Shown here: positions 27,866-38,995 of the stretch, in pieces
How the letters are laid out: each line of letters opens with the position of its first letter
How positions within the stretch are numbered: the stretch's first letter is position 1
Source of the DNA: Hydrogenophaga sp.
GTDB lineage: Bacteria; Pseudomonadota; Gammaproteobacteria; Burkholderiales; Burkholderiaceae_C
Direction: 5' to 3'
Assembly (NCBI GenBank): GCA_016790705.1
Contig: JAEUOT010000025.1
Span: 1 to 64,000 of the forward strand
DNA length: 64,000 bases
Translations under genes and position numbers: made by a program
Notes under the pieces: generated by a model
The model's input: only the letters and a program-made list of their open reading frames with translations
What the model was told of the DNA's origin: nothing
Databases searched by the model: none

Positions 27866-29719
27866 ATGGAACAAGAACTGAACAACAAGCCTTCCCTGGA
27901 TTCGATGCTGGCGCAGCACCGGGTCTTTCGTCACCTGCCGGCCCACGCCCGGTCCATGCTGTCCCGAACGGCGGCGCTGCAGGACATCTCCGCAGACACC
28001 CGAATCGCCGATGCCGACGATCTCCCGAACCACCTCTTCTGGGTCGTGGCCGGGGAGGTGGCGTTGCTGGACGACCATGGCGAATTGCTGCTGCTCCTGG
28101 GGCCCGACGAACTGTTCGGCATGGGGATCGGCGGCCTGGCGGGCGTGGGTGCAGCCTGCGCGCGCGGGGAAGCCGTCCTGATCCGGATCGACGCGACCAC
28201 CGTGCGGGAACTGATCCAGGAATCCCCGGGCCTGGCCTTCTTCCTCGGCAGCGCCGGGCAGCCGCCCACCACCGTCGGCGCCGAGCGTGACCCGGCGCTC
28301 AACCTCATGACCACCCAGGTCCGGTCTCTGGTCAAACACGAACCGATCACGATGGCGCCCGAACGCAGCATCCGCGAGGCGGCGGAGCTCATGAGCCAGC
28401 GCGGCGTCTCGTCCGTGCTGCTGGTGCGAGACGGGCAACTGGCCGGCCTGGTGACGGATCGGGACCTGCGCAACCGGGTGCTTGCCACCGGGCTGGACAG
28501 CGCACGGCCGGTCGATGACATCGCCACGCACGCGCTGATGACCATCGACCAGCACAGCCCGGCCTTCGACGCGCTGCTGCTCATGGCCCGGCACAACATC
28601 CACCATGTGCCGGTCGTCGACGGCCAGCGTCTGACGGGCATGATCACGGCCACCGACCTGAGCCAGCAGAACAGCACGTCGGCGGTCCACCTCGCAGGCG
28701 AAATCCGCAAGCAGAATTCGGTCGAGGGTCTGCAGACCGCCGCGGCCAAGGTCGCCCGCCTGCAGCAGAGCCTGGGTGGCGCGCACGCCTCGGCCTACAG
28801 CACCGGCCACATCATCACCGCGATCACCGATGCGGTCACGATCCGCCTGATCCAGCTCGCACAAGCCCAGCTTGGACCGGCGCCCATCGATTTCGTCTGG
28901 GTGGCTGCCGGTTCGCAGGCGCGCAACGAGCAGACCGCCCGATCCGACCAGGACAACGGTCTGGTGCTGGCCGACGACTACGACGAAGCGGCCCACGGTG
29001 AGTACTTCAAGGCCCTGGCCCGCTTCGTCTGCGACGGGTTGAACACCTGCGGCTACGTCTATTGCCCGGGCGAGATGATGGCCATGACGGACACCTGGCG
29101 CCTGCCCCGCAAACGCTGGATCGAACGGTTCACCGACTGGACCAGCCATCCGGACCCGACCGCGCTGATGCTCACCTGCGTGTTCTTCGACATGCGCGCG
29201 GTGCACGGCAACGCCTCGCTGCTGGACGACGTGCGGCACCAGGTTCACCAGCAGACGCGCGGCAACACCATCTTCCTGGCCCACATGGCCGGCAACGCCC
29301 TGCTGCGCGAACCGCCGCTGGGACTGTTCAAGGGCATCGCCACGATCCGCAGCGGCGAGCACAAAGGCACGGTCGATCTCAAGCACCACGGCGTGGTGCC
29401 CATCATCGACATGGCGCGCATCTACGCGCTGGCCAGCGGGGACGCCGAGGTCAATACCCACGACCGCCTGCGGGCCGCCGCCGCCAACGGCCTGCTCAAC
29501 GAGAACAACGCCCGCGACCTGCAGGACGCCCTGGAGTTCATCGGCTTCCTGCGGCTGCAGCACCAGACCCGGCAGCTCGCCGCCGGCCAGCCCCCGGACA
29601 ACCACCTCCATCCGTCGGAGCTGTCCAACTTCGAACAGACGCAGCTCAAGGACGCCTTCCAGGTCGTCCAGACGATGCAGAAGGGGCTGGCCCATCGTTA
29701 CCAGGCCGGACGGTTCTGA
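27866..29719 (+). CDS. cNMP-like/CBS-pair/DUF294 putative nucleotidyltransferase
   Basis: This 617-aa cytoplasmic protein has four parts: a cyclic-nucleotide-binding-like sensor (about 15-130), a CBS pair (about 150-272: VKHEPITMAPERSIREAAELM, GVSSVLLVRDGQLAGLVTDRDLR, HHVPVVDGQRLTGMITATDL), a DUF294 nucleotidyltransferase-like domain with WVAAGSQARNEQ...SDQDNG near 347-362, and a C-terminal helical domain. The G-S-x-A-R ... D-Q-D pattern matches the GlnD/GlnE-type catalytic face. Such proteins commonly neighbour SSS symporters and DnaQ-like nucleases in proteobacteria. The modified target is unknown. The start was placed at the ATG at 27866, where the conserved part begins. Confidence 0.85.
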   Translation: MEQELNNKPSLDSMLAQHRVFRHLPAHARSMLSRTAALQDISADTRIADADDLPNHLFWVVAGEVALLDDHGELLLLLGPDELFGMGIGGLAGVGAACARGEAVLIRIDATTVRELIQESPGLAFFLGSAGQPPTTVGAERDPALNLMTTQVRSLVKHEPITMAPERSIREAAELMSQRGVSSVLLVRDGQLAGLVTDRDLRNRVLATGLDSARPVDDIATHALMTIDQHSPAFDALLLMARHNIHHVPVVDGQRLTGMITATDLSQQNSTSAVHLAGEIRKQNSVEGLQTAAAKVARLQQSLGGAHASAYSTGHIITAITDAVTIRLIQLAQAQLGPAPIDFVWVAAGSQARNEQTARSDQDNGLVLADDYDEAAHGEYFKALARFVCDGLNTCGYVYCPGEMMAMTDTWRLPRKRWIERFTDWTSHPDPTALMLTCVFFDMRAVHGNASLLDDVRHQVHQQTRGNTIFLAHMAGNALLREPPLGLFKGIATIRSGEHKGTVDLKHHGVVPIIDMARIYALASGDAEVNTHDRLRAAAANGLLNENNARDLQDALEFIGFLRLQHQTRQLAAGQPPDNHLHPSELSNFEQTQLKDAFQVVQTMQKGLAHRYQAGRF

Positions 29720-29731
29720 ACGCCGGACGGA

Positions 29732-31918
29732 TCAGTACTTGATCCGGGCGTAGTAGGTCTTCTGCGCCGCCTCACGGGCCTGACCCAGGGTGTGAATGCC
29801 CTTTTCCGCCAGCAGCGGAATCAGCCGCAGGAACACCTCGGCCGTCACGATGGCATCGCCCATGGCGGTGTGTCGGCCGACCACCTTGATGTTGAAACGC
29901 TCGGCGATCGCTTCGAGCCGGTGTGAGTCCTGGTTGGGGTGCACCAGCGCCGACAGCAGCAGCGTGTCGAGCACGGGGTGGTCAAAGGACACGCCCGACT
30001 GCTGTTCCTTGAGCTGCATGAAGCGCATGTCGAAGGCGGCGTTGTGTGCCACCAGCACGGTGTCCCGCGCAAAGGCGTGGAAGGCCGGCAACACCTGATC
30101 GATGGTCGGCTTTCCCATCACCATCTCGGGCGAAATGCCGTGGATCGGGATCGACGCGGGCGGGATCAGCCGCCTCGGATTGACCAGTTGTTCGAAACAC
30201 TCCTGGCGCAGCAGCTTGTTGTTGACGATGCGCGTGGCGCCGATCTGGATGATCTCGTCCCCCTGCGAAGGGTTCAGTCCGGTGGTCTCCGTGTCGAACA
30301 CGGTATAGGCCAGGTCCGCGAGCCGCCGCTCGTCCATCGAGCGCGTCTGTTCGGTGGTCTTGAAGAGGTCAAAGTCGTAGTACTCCGGTCGGCTGTCGCC
30401 GGCCGCCGGCGCCTGCGCCGACGGCGCCTCCTGCGGACGGGCCAGCGGCAGCAGGAAGCGGAAAAACGCCTGATGGCGCTGGCGTTCGCGCTCGAACCAG
30501 AAAGCGCCGTTGTGCCGCTCGACCACATCGCGCACGGTCAGCCGCAGCGAGTCGCCGCCGACCGTCATCGGGTCCATCTCCCAGGTCATCACGGTCTCGG
30601 TGCTCATGGCCTGACCGCTCCAGATCAGATCCAGCCAGCACTTGCCTTCTGCGCCAGCGGCGGGCTGCAGCCGCAGTTGCACAAAGCGCACCTCGAACTC
30701 GTCCGACAGACGCCCCGTCAGATAGGCCAGCGCCTGCATCAGCGAAAAGCTCTCGATCTTCAGCCACAGCGATCCGTCGACATCGACGGCGCTGACCGGC
30801 AGCGTGGTCACCGCCTCGATGCGCCGCAGCGCCGCGCTCACGAAGTCCTCGCCCAGCATGTCCTCCAGTGGCCAGCGGGTCTTCAGGCTCTCCGCCGACC
30901 CCTTCTCGAGGTCACCGATGCGCTGGCTCAGTGAGGCCGTTTCGTCGCGGATCACGCCGAGAAAGCGCTCCCGCATCGCCGCCTCCAGATCCGGGTAGTC
31001 GAGCATGTCCAGCGCCGCCTGCATGCTCGCCAGCGTGGCGCGACTGCGTTCGGTCAGCGTGTGCAAGGCCTGGTCCTTGGCCGACTCCGCCTCGAAGTCG
31101 CGCGTGATGTTGTCCAGCATCATCACGAACCCGGTCAGCGATTCGGCTTCCCCGGCCTCAGCCGGCGCCCGCACCGGGGCCATCTGCACGCGCAGCAACT
31201 GGCCCGAAGGGGTCGAGGTCACGAACTGGGCCGAGGGCTGGGCCGCGCCGCGCGCCATGCGCTGACGGATGTTGTCCAGCGCATGCTCCACCAGCTTGGG
31301 ATCGAACACGCCATAGATCGAACGGCCGAGGCCGATCAGCTCGGCGCCACCGGCCACGCCCGGTGCCTGCGACAGCGCACGGAACTGCATGCGGGCGCGG
31401 TTGTTGTAGAGCAGGATGCGGCCGTCCAGGTTGCACACCACCACGCTCTGGGTCAACTCGGACATCAGGGCGGCCAGGCGCCCCCGCTCCTGCTCGATTC
31501 CATGGGCTGCCTCGCGCACCCTCGCATCCATCTCGGTGCGCAGCGCCTCGCGCTGGCCCACCAATTGGTTGAACAGATCGGCCAGCACACGTGTCTCGAC
31601 ATTGCCCTTGGGTTTGAGCTCGCGCACCACGTCGGTCCGCAGCAGGACCTGCGCCTCCTCGGCCAGTTGGACCGAAGGCGTCACCCAATGATCGAACCAG
31701 CGCTTGAGCCCCCAGGCGATCGCTCCCATCCCGGCCGACCAGGTCAGCAGCACCAGCACCGCCCGCTCACCCAGCACGCACCACACCGTCTGCCGGGCCG
31801 CCGGCTCCAGCGTCAGCCACAGCAGGCCGGCAGTCACCAGCAGCCACAGCACCGACGCCGCCCCCGCCGTTCCCAGCAACCACCACTGGCGCGGATCGGT
31901 CTTTTTCGCGGAACTCAT
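29732..31918 (-). CDS. Membrane PAS/pseudo-histidine-kinase fused to a DEDDh 3'-5' exonuclease
   Basis: In this 728-aa protein two transmembrane helices (about 13-36 and 50-70) lead into a HAMP-like/coiled segment and a PAS domain (VVVCNLDGRILLYNNRARMQF near 160). A kinase-like region (about 280-510) keeps the outline of a histidine kinase, with DVVERHNGAFWF...FFRFLLPLA resembling the end of an HATPase domain. I find no HELRTP-type H-box and no intact N, G1 or G2 box. The C-terminal 190 residues are a DnaQ-like exonuclease with FDTETTG (D542, E544), AHNAAFD (D630) and HTAMGD (H683, D688), so all DEDDh residues are present. It overlaps the receiver gene by four bases and is probably translationally coupled to it. 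Confidence 0.88.
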   Translation of the reverse strand: MSSAKKTDPRQWWLLGTAGAASVLWLLVTAGLLWLTLEPAARQTVWCVLGERAVLVLLTWSAGMGAIAWGLKRWFDHWVTPSVQLAEEAQVLLRTDVVRELKPKGNVETRVLADLFNQLVGQREALRTEMDARVREAAHGIEQERGRLAALMSELTQSVVVCNLDGRILLYNNRARMQFRALSQAPGVAGGAELIGLGRSIYGVFDPKLVEHALDNIRQRMARGAAQPSAQFVTSTPSGQLLRVQMAPVRAPAEAGEAESLTGFVMMLDNITRDFEAESAKDQALHTLTERSRATLASMQAALDMLDYPDLEAAMRERFLGVIRDETASLSQRIGDLEKGSAESLKTRWPLEDMLGEDFVSAALRRIEAVTTLPVSAVDVDGSLWLKIESFSLMQALAYLTGRLSDEFEVRFVQLRLQPAAGAEGKCWLDLIWSGQAMSTETVMTWEMDPMTVGGDSLRLTVRDVVERHNGAFWFERERQRHQAFFRFLLPLARPQEAPSAQAPAAGDSRPEYYDFDLFKTTEQTRSMDERRLADLAYTVFDTETTGLNPSQGDEIIQIGATRIVNNKLLRQECFEQLVNPRRLIPPASIPIHGISPEMVMGKPTIDQVLPAFHAFARDTVLVAHNAAFDMRFMQLKEQQSGVSFDHPVLDTLLLSALVHPNQDSHRLEAIAERFNIKVVGRHTAMGDAIVTAEVFLRLIPLLAEKGIHTLGQAREAAQKTYYARIKY

Positions 31919-32289
31919 GGCCGCGTCCCCAGCAGCTCGCGCACCTTCTGCACCAGCTCCTTGGTCGAAAAGGGCTTGGTCATGTAGGCATTGGCGCCCA
32001 GCGCCAGGCCCTTGGCCACGTCGGTGTCGCGCCCCTTGGCCGTGAGCATCACGATCAGCGTGTCGCGCACCGCCTCGTTGGCCCGCACCTCGTGGCACAC
32101 ATCGAAGCCGGTCTTGACCGGCATCATCACGTCCAGCAGCACCAGCGCCGGATGCTCGCGCACGATGGCGTCGATGGCCTCCTGCCCGTCGCGCGCCAGC
32201 ACGACCTCGAAACCTTCGCGCTTCATCAGGAACTCCAGCGAGATCAGGATGTTGGGCTCGTCGTCGGCAATCAGGATCTTGTTGTTCAT
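31915..32289 (-). CDS. Single-domain response regulator (receiver only)
   Basis: The 124-aa protein is a complete CheY-like receiver: acidic pair D9-D10 (ILIADDEPN), phospho-acceptor D53 (LVLLDVMMP), T83 (VMLTAKG) and K105 (YMTKPFS). No DNA-binding or enzymatic output domain follows. It starts one base from the end of the SSS-histidine kinase gene and overlaps the exonuclease gene by four bases (ATGA). It is therefore the likely phospho-acceptor of the kinase and may act through the exonuclease fusion protein or another partner by direct binding. Confidence 0.93.
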   Translation of the reverse strand: MNNKILIADDEPNILISLEFLMKREGFEVVLARDGQEAIDAIVREHPALVLLDVMMPVKTGFDVCHEVRANEAVRDTLIVMLTAKGRDTDVAKGLALGANAYMTKPFSTKELVQKVRELLGTRP

Positions 32290-32290
32290 G

Positions 32291-35050
32291 TCAGATGTCT
32301 CCGTCGTTGTTGTCTGTCGTCTCGCCGGCAGCAGACGCCGGCAGTGAAAAGCCGAAACAGGCACCCTGCCCCGGCTCGGACCTGAGCCACATGCGGCCGC
32401 CGAAGTGCTCGACGATCTGCCGGCTGATCGGCAGCCCCAGGCCGGTTCCGCCAGGCCGGTAATGCGCATCGCCGGCCACCTGGCGGAACTTCTCGAACAC
32501 CGTGGCCTGCTGGTCGGCCGGAATGCCCGGGCCGTTGTCCTGCACCTCCACCACCGCCTCGCCACCGTCCCTGCGCAGCACCAGCTGCACCAGACCGCCC
32601 TCGCGTGGCGCGTACTTCAGCGCGTTGGACAGCAGGTTCAGCACCACCTGGGTCAGCCGGTCCGCGTCCGCCCGGACCACCGCCGTCGTCGCATCCAACT
32701 GCAATTCCAGCGTCACCGCGCGCTCGCGGTACATCTCGGCCATGCTGCCCGCGGCCTGAGCCGCCACCTCGCGCAAATCCACGTCGTCCACCGTCCACTC
32801 GGCATGCCCGGCCTCGATCTTGGCCATGTCCAGCACCTGGTTGACCAGGCGGCTCAGGCGCTCGGCCTCGGCCACGATGATCCCCAGAAACTGCTGCCGC
32901 TGCGGCAGGTCCATCTCCTCATCGTCCCGCATCAGTTCGGACAGCGCCCTGATGGATGTCAAGGGCGTGCGCAGCTCGTGGGTCACCGACGACATGAAGT
33001 CGTCCTTGAGGTGGTCCAGGCTTTGCAGCTTCTGATTGGCCTCGCGCAGCTCGGCCGTCGCGCGTTCCAGCGACAGCGACTTTTCTTCCAGCGCCCGCGA
33101 GTAGCTGCGCAGTTGCGAGGCTTCGTCCAGGATGCGCATCACGTCGTCCAGCTCCAGCGCCTCCTCTTCGGCCACCGAAGCGACCATGACGCGCGCCGAG
33201 GCGCTGCCGATGGCGCCCGCGAGCTGCGTCTCGACAAACTGCACCAGCCGCGGATGCGCAGGCATCTGTGGCGCGATGGCGGTACCGGACTCGGTGGCGA
33301 AGCCATCGATCAGTTGCTGGGCCCGCGCCGCCCCCATGAAGCGCGCCATCAGCGCCTGCAGTGCACCCACCTGTGCGCGGCCTTGCCAGAACACGGGGTG
33401 AGCCGCCTCGGTGCGCCGGAACACGTCGACAAACAGCAGCGCCTGGCTGGTTTCGGCCGCCGACGGCGCGCGCCAGAGCGACACGCCCACATACGCCCCC
33501 ACATTGGCCAGCAGGCTCCAGAACAGCGAATGGGTCAGGTTGTCCAGCCCGGACAGGCCCAGAAACGCCTCAGGCCGCAGCAGCGCCCAGCCGAACAGGC
33601 CATGCCGCAGGAAGCTGTCGTCCAGCCAGCCCGACTTGGCCAGCGACGGCAGCATCAGCGTGTAGGCCCAGAGCAGGAAACCCAGCAGCAGGCCGGCCAG
33701 CGCGCCACTGCGCGTGCCGCCCTTCCAGTACATGCCGCCCAGCATCGCGGGCGCGAACTGCGCCACCGCCGCAAAGCTGATCAGGCCGATGCTCACCAGC
33801 GCGTAAGCCTCTCCGGCCAGGTGGAAATACAGGTAGCCCATCAGAAGCACCGCCACGATGGCCAGGCGCCGGATCAGCAGCAGCAGCCCGGTCAGGTCTT
33901 CCGAGGCACCCGCCCTGCCGGCACGGGTGCGCAGCAGCAACGGCATCACCAGGTCGTTGCACACCATGGTGGACACCGCAATCGCCTCGACGATCACCAT
34001 GCCCGTCGCAGCCGACAGCCCCCCCACAAAGGCCACCAGGGCCAGTGCGTGCCATCCGGCCGAGAGCGGCAGCGACAGCACAAAGGTTTCGGGGTCCATG
34101 CGCCCTGCGCCAAAGTGCATCAGCCCGCCGATGGCAATCGGCAGCACGAACAGGTTGATCAGCAGCAGGTACAGCGGGAACACCCAGACCGCCCGCCGCA
34201 GGTGCTGTTCGCGCACGTTCTCGACCACCGTGACCTGAAACTGGCGCGGCAGAAACAGCACCGACAGCATCGCCAGCAGCGTCTGCCCGGTCCACTGCGC
34301 GTAGGCAAACGGTTTGCCCTGGTCGAACTGCAGCAGGCGGTGGATGGCCGGTTCCCCCTGCGCGCGGTCGAACAGGTCGCCCAGCCCCTGATAGAGCCCG
34401 AACACCACAAACAGGCCGACCGCCAGGAACGCCAGCAACTTGACCACCGACTCGAAGGCGATGGCCGCCACCATGCCCTCGTGGCGCTCGGTGCTGTCCA
34501 GGTGCCGCGCGCCGAACACCATCGTGAAGCCCGCCAGCGCCAGTGCCACGTACAGCGTGCTGTCGCGCCACCAGTCCGCCGGCGCCGAGGCCGCCTCGCC
34601 CAGCGGCGAGGTCATGACCGCGTAGCCGCTGGCAATCGCCTTGAGCTGCAGCGCAATGTAGGGAACGATGCCCACCATGGTGATCAGGGTCACCAAGCCC
34701 GCCAGCAAGCGGCTCTTGCCGTAGCGGCTGGCGATGAAGTCGGCGATCGAGGTGATGCGGTAGGTGCGGGCGATGCGGATCATCTTTCGCACCACCATCC
34801 AGGCCAGGATCATGGCCAGCATCGGCCCGAGATAGATCGGCAGGAACCAGACCCCGGAGCTGGCCGCACGGCCGACGCTGCCGAAGTAGGTCCAGGCCGT
34901 GCAGTACACCGCCATCGACAGCGCATAGACCCAGGCGTTGCCGATCACCGAGCGCCCCTGGCGCGCGCGGCGGTCGCCCCAGTACGCGACCGCGAACAGC
35001 AGCAGCAGGTAGGCGAACGAGACGCCGATGACCAGCGGGGCGGACAACAT
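32291..35050 (-). CDS. SSS-domain hybrid sensor histidine kinase (CrbS/CbrA type)
   Basis: This 919-aa membrane sensor has an N-terminal sodium:solute-symporter module of about 13 helices (residues 1-530; SMAVYCTAWTYFGSVG, RITSIADFIASRYGKS, LSAATGMVIVEAIAVSTMVCNDLV). A linker follows, then a coiled coil (RSYSRALEEKSLSLERATAEL) and a kinase core. The H-box THELRTPLTSIR (H691), N-box LLSNALKYAP (N809), DNGPGI (near 838) and GTGLGL (near 868) are intact. CrbS and CbrA relatives sense or transport small carbon compounds (acetate, histidine) and control carbon-utilisation genes. It lies in an operon 3 bases after a 74-aa two-TM gene and before the receiver and exonuclease genes. Confidence 0.93.
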   Translation of the reverse strand: MLSAPLVIGVSFAYLLLLFAVAYWGDRRARQGRSVIGNAWVYALSMAVYCTAWTYFGSVGRAASSGVWFLPIYLGPMLAMILAWMVVRKMIRIARTYRITSIADFIASRYGKSRLLAGLVTLITMVGIVPYIALQLKAIASGYAVMTSPLGEAASAPADWWRDSTLYVALALAGFTMVFGARHLDSTERHEGMVAAIAFESVVKLLAFLAVGLFVVFGLYQGLGDLFDRAQGEPAIHRLLQFDQGKPFAYAQWTGQTLLAMLSVLFLPRQFQVTVVENVREQHLRRAVWVFPLYLLLINLFVLPIAIGGLMHFGAGRMDPETFVLSLPLSAGWHALALVAFVGGLSAATGMVIVEAIAVSTMVCNDLVMPLLLRTRAGRAGASEDLTGLLLLIRRLAIVAVLLMGYLYFHLAGEAYALVSIGLISFAAVAQFAPAMLGGMYWKGGTRSGALAGLLLGFLLWAYTLMLPSLAKSGWLDDSFLRHGLFGWALLRPEAFLGLSGLDNLTHSLFWSLLANVGAYVGVSLWRAPSAAETSQALLFVDVFRRTEAAHPVFWQGRAQVGALQALMARFMGAARAQQLIDGFATESGTAIAPQMPAHPRLVQFVETQLAGAIGSASARVMVASVAEEEALELDDVMRILDEASQLRSYSRALEEKSLSLERATAELREANQKLQSLDHLKDDFMSSVTHELRTPLTSIRALSELMRDDEEMDLPQRQQFLGIIVAEAERLSRLVNQVLDMAKIEAGHAEWTVDDVDLREVAAQAAGSMAEMYRERAVTLELQLDATTAVVRADADRLTQVVLNLLSNALKYAPREGGLVQLVLRRDGGEAVVEVQDNGPGIPADQQATVFEKFRQVAGDAHYRPGGTGLGLPISRQIVEHFGGRMWLRSEPGQGACFGFSLPASAAGETTDNNDGDI

Positions 35051-35053
35051 GGT

Positions 35054-35278
35054 TCAGGTCGGTCCGTCGTCGGGCATGGGCGCTTCCGGGGAGCGCTCGA
35101 CGATCCAGGCCACGGCCGCGATCAGCAGCCCCCAGATCAGGAACATGGCCAGTGGGAACAGGGGCAGGCCCAGCACGCGGACGTCGTGGTCCCAGAGCGC
35201 GAGCAGCGGAAAATTGAACAGCGCCAGTCCCGCCACGAACAGGGCCACCAGCCGTTGGGCGTCCAGTTCCTGAAGCAT
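35054..35278 (-). CDS. Small two-transmembrane protein preceding the SSS kinase
   Basis: The 74-aa product has two hydrophobic helices, LVALFVAGLALFNFPLLALW (about 10-29) and LPLFPLAMFLIWGLLIAAVAWIVE (about 38-61), and a short acidic C-terminus. I cannot assign a named family with certainty, but its size and layout resemble the small partner subunits (DUF4212, DUF485, DUF3311) that precede SSS proteins. The ATG at 35278 was chosen because it starts at the first helix. The kinase gene begins 3 bases after its stop, so the two are probably co-translated. Confidence 0.7.
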   Translation of the reverse strand: MLQELDAQRLVALFVAGLALFNFPLLALWDHDVRVLGLPLFPLAMFLIWGLLIAAVAWIVERSPEAPMPDDGPT

Positions 35279-35389
35279 GCGCGTCTCCTCTGTCGTGGGC
35301 GCGCTCGGCGGCGGCACGCCTCTGCCGCAGATTGTGCGCCGGGCACTGACCCCGGCCTTACGCTGCCGGCACAGGCGGCCGGCACCAAT

Positions 35390-35416
35390 GAAAACGGCCG
35401 GGCAAAGCCCGGCCGT
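35390..35416 (-). terminator. Rho-independent terminator after ppsA
   Basis: On the minus strand, ACGGCCGGGC-TTT-GCCCGGCCGT forms a perfect ten-base stem followed by TTTTC. It starts 24 bases past the ppsA stop and insulates the SSS-kinase operon downstream. The rest of 35279-35389 holds no gene and should contain that operon's promoter, but no convincing match was found. Confidence 0.9.
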
Positions 35417-35439
35417 CGGTCCGCTCAAAGGCGGTCAGA

Positions 35440-37839
<2,400 letters not shown>

Positions 37840-38052
37840 GGAAGACTCCTAAGGTTGAAAAACCGGGGGCTCCATGCGCCAGCGGGTGACCTGTGGTTCT
37901 GTTATGGGTCGTGCACCGGGCAAGGGGCAGGCATTCTGTGCGCCCGTGATTGTAGGATGGCGTCACCCGCGCAGCACCTGCCGTCACGGGGTTCTTCCGT
38001 GAAATCGGCGAAGCGCCTTGCTGAAATTTTCAATCACCCGACCGAGCCCTTC

Positions 38053-38874
38053 ATGCCCAACCGCACCGCCTTCTTCATCTCGGATGGCACCGGCATCACC
38101 GCCGAAACCTTCGGCAACGCCATCCTCAACCAGTTCGAGATCAACGTCCGGCGGGTGCGCCTGCCCTTCGTGGACGATGTGGACAAGGCCCACCAGGCGG
38201 TGCGCCAGATCAACCACACGGCCGAGATCGAAGGCAGGCGTCCGCTGGTGTTTGCCACCGTGGTCAACATGGAGGTGCTGGCGGTGGTCAAGGAGCACTG
38301 CCAGGGCATGATGCTGGACATGTTCGGCACCTTCGTCGAGCCGCTGGAGGATGAGCTGGGCATCAAGTCCAACCACCGGGTGGGCCGCTTCTCCGACGCC
38401 TCCAAGAGCAAGGAATACCACGACCGGATCGAAGCCATCAATTTCTCGCTGATGCACGACGACGGCCAGAGCCACAAGGACCTGCAGGGCTCGGACGTGA
38501 TCCTGGTGGGCGTCAGCCGCAGCGGCAAGACGCCGACCTCGCTCTACCTGGCCATGCAGCACGGCCTCAAGGCCTCCAACTACCCGCTGATTCCGGAGGA
38601 CTTCGAGCGCCGCAAGCTCCCGCCGGCCCTGTTGCCCCACCGCAAGAAGATCTTCGGACTGACCATTGCGCCCGAACGGCTGTCCGAGATCCGCAACGAG
38701 CGCCGCCCCAACTCGCGCTATGCCAGTCTGGAGAACTGCCGCATGGAGGTCAACGAGGCCGAGGCGATGATGCGCCGCGAAGGCATTCGCTGGCTCTCGA
38801 CAACCACCAAGTCGATCGAGGAAATCGCCACCACGATCCTGCAGGAAATCCGCCCCGAACGCCTGGTGTACTGA
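38053..38874 (+). CDS. ppsR: PEP synthase regulatory kinase/phosphorylase
   Basis: PpsR (DUF299) inactivates PEP synthase by ADP-dependent phosphorylation of a threonine next to the catalytic histidine and reactivates it by Pi-dependent dephosphorylation. The 273-aa protein starts NRTAFFISDGTGITAETFGNAIL, has the P-loop GVSRSGKTPTSLYLAMQ near residue 155 and ends in RWLSTTTKSIEEIATTIL. The frame is open far upstream on the strand opposite ppsA, but the ATG at 38053 begins the conserved sequence. Confidence 0.95.
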   Translation: MPNRTAFFISDGTGITAETFGNAILNQFEINVRRVRLPFVDDVDKAHQAVRQINHTAEIEGRRPLVFATVVNMEVLAVVKEHCQGMMLDMFGTFVEPLEDELGIKSNHRVGRFSDASKSKEYHDRIEAINFSLMHDDGQSHKDLQGSDVILVGVSRSGKTPTSLYLAMQHGLKASNYPLIPEDFERRKLPPALLPHRKKIFGLTIAPERLSEIRNERRPNSRYASLENCRMEVNEAEAMMRREGIRWLSTTTKSIEEIATTILQEIRPERLVY

Positions 38875-38880
38875 GCCCTC

Positions 38881-38941
38881 AGGGAAAGCCCTAGGCCCTC
38901 TTGCCTAGGGACTTTCCCTAGAACGCGGCATCCCTGCCGCG
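38881..38941. repeat. Nested palindromes between ppsR and the MHS transporter
   Basis: AGGGAAAGCCCTAGG (38881-38895) pairs with CCTAGGGACTTTCCCT (38904-38919) with one bulged base; within the right arm CTAGGGA-CTT-TCCCTAG is itself a perfect palindrome. A second hairpin, CGCGGCA-TCCC-TGCCGCG, follows at 38924-38941. No T-run follows, so these are not classical terminators. The tetramer CTAG, usually rare, occurs three times. They may be operators for a dimeric regulator of the transporter gene or an mRNA 3' stabiliser for ppsR. Confidence 0.6.
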
Positions 38942-38995
38942 ATCTGTGACAAATCGTCAGAACGCCGTCAGGCGGGCTCCAAAAAATGGGTCGCA

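Noticed and set aside
27704..29695. An open frame continuing upstream of the 98-aa membrane protein, antisense to the DUF294 gene
   Set aside because: Only the last 98 residues look like a protein; the rest mirrors the DUF294 coding sequence.
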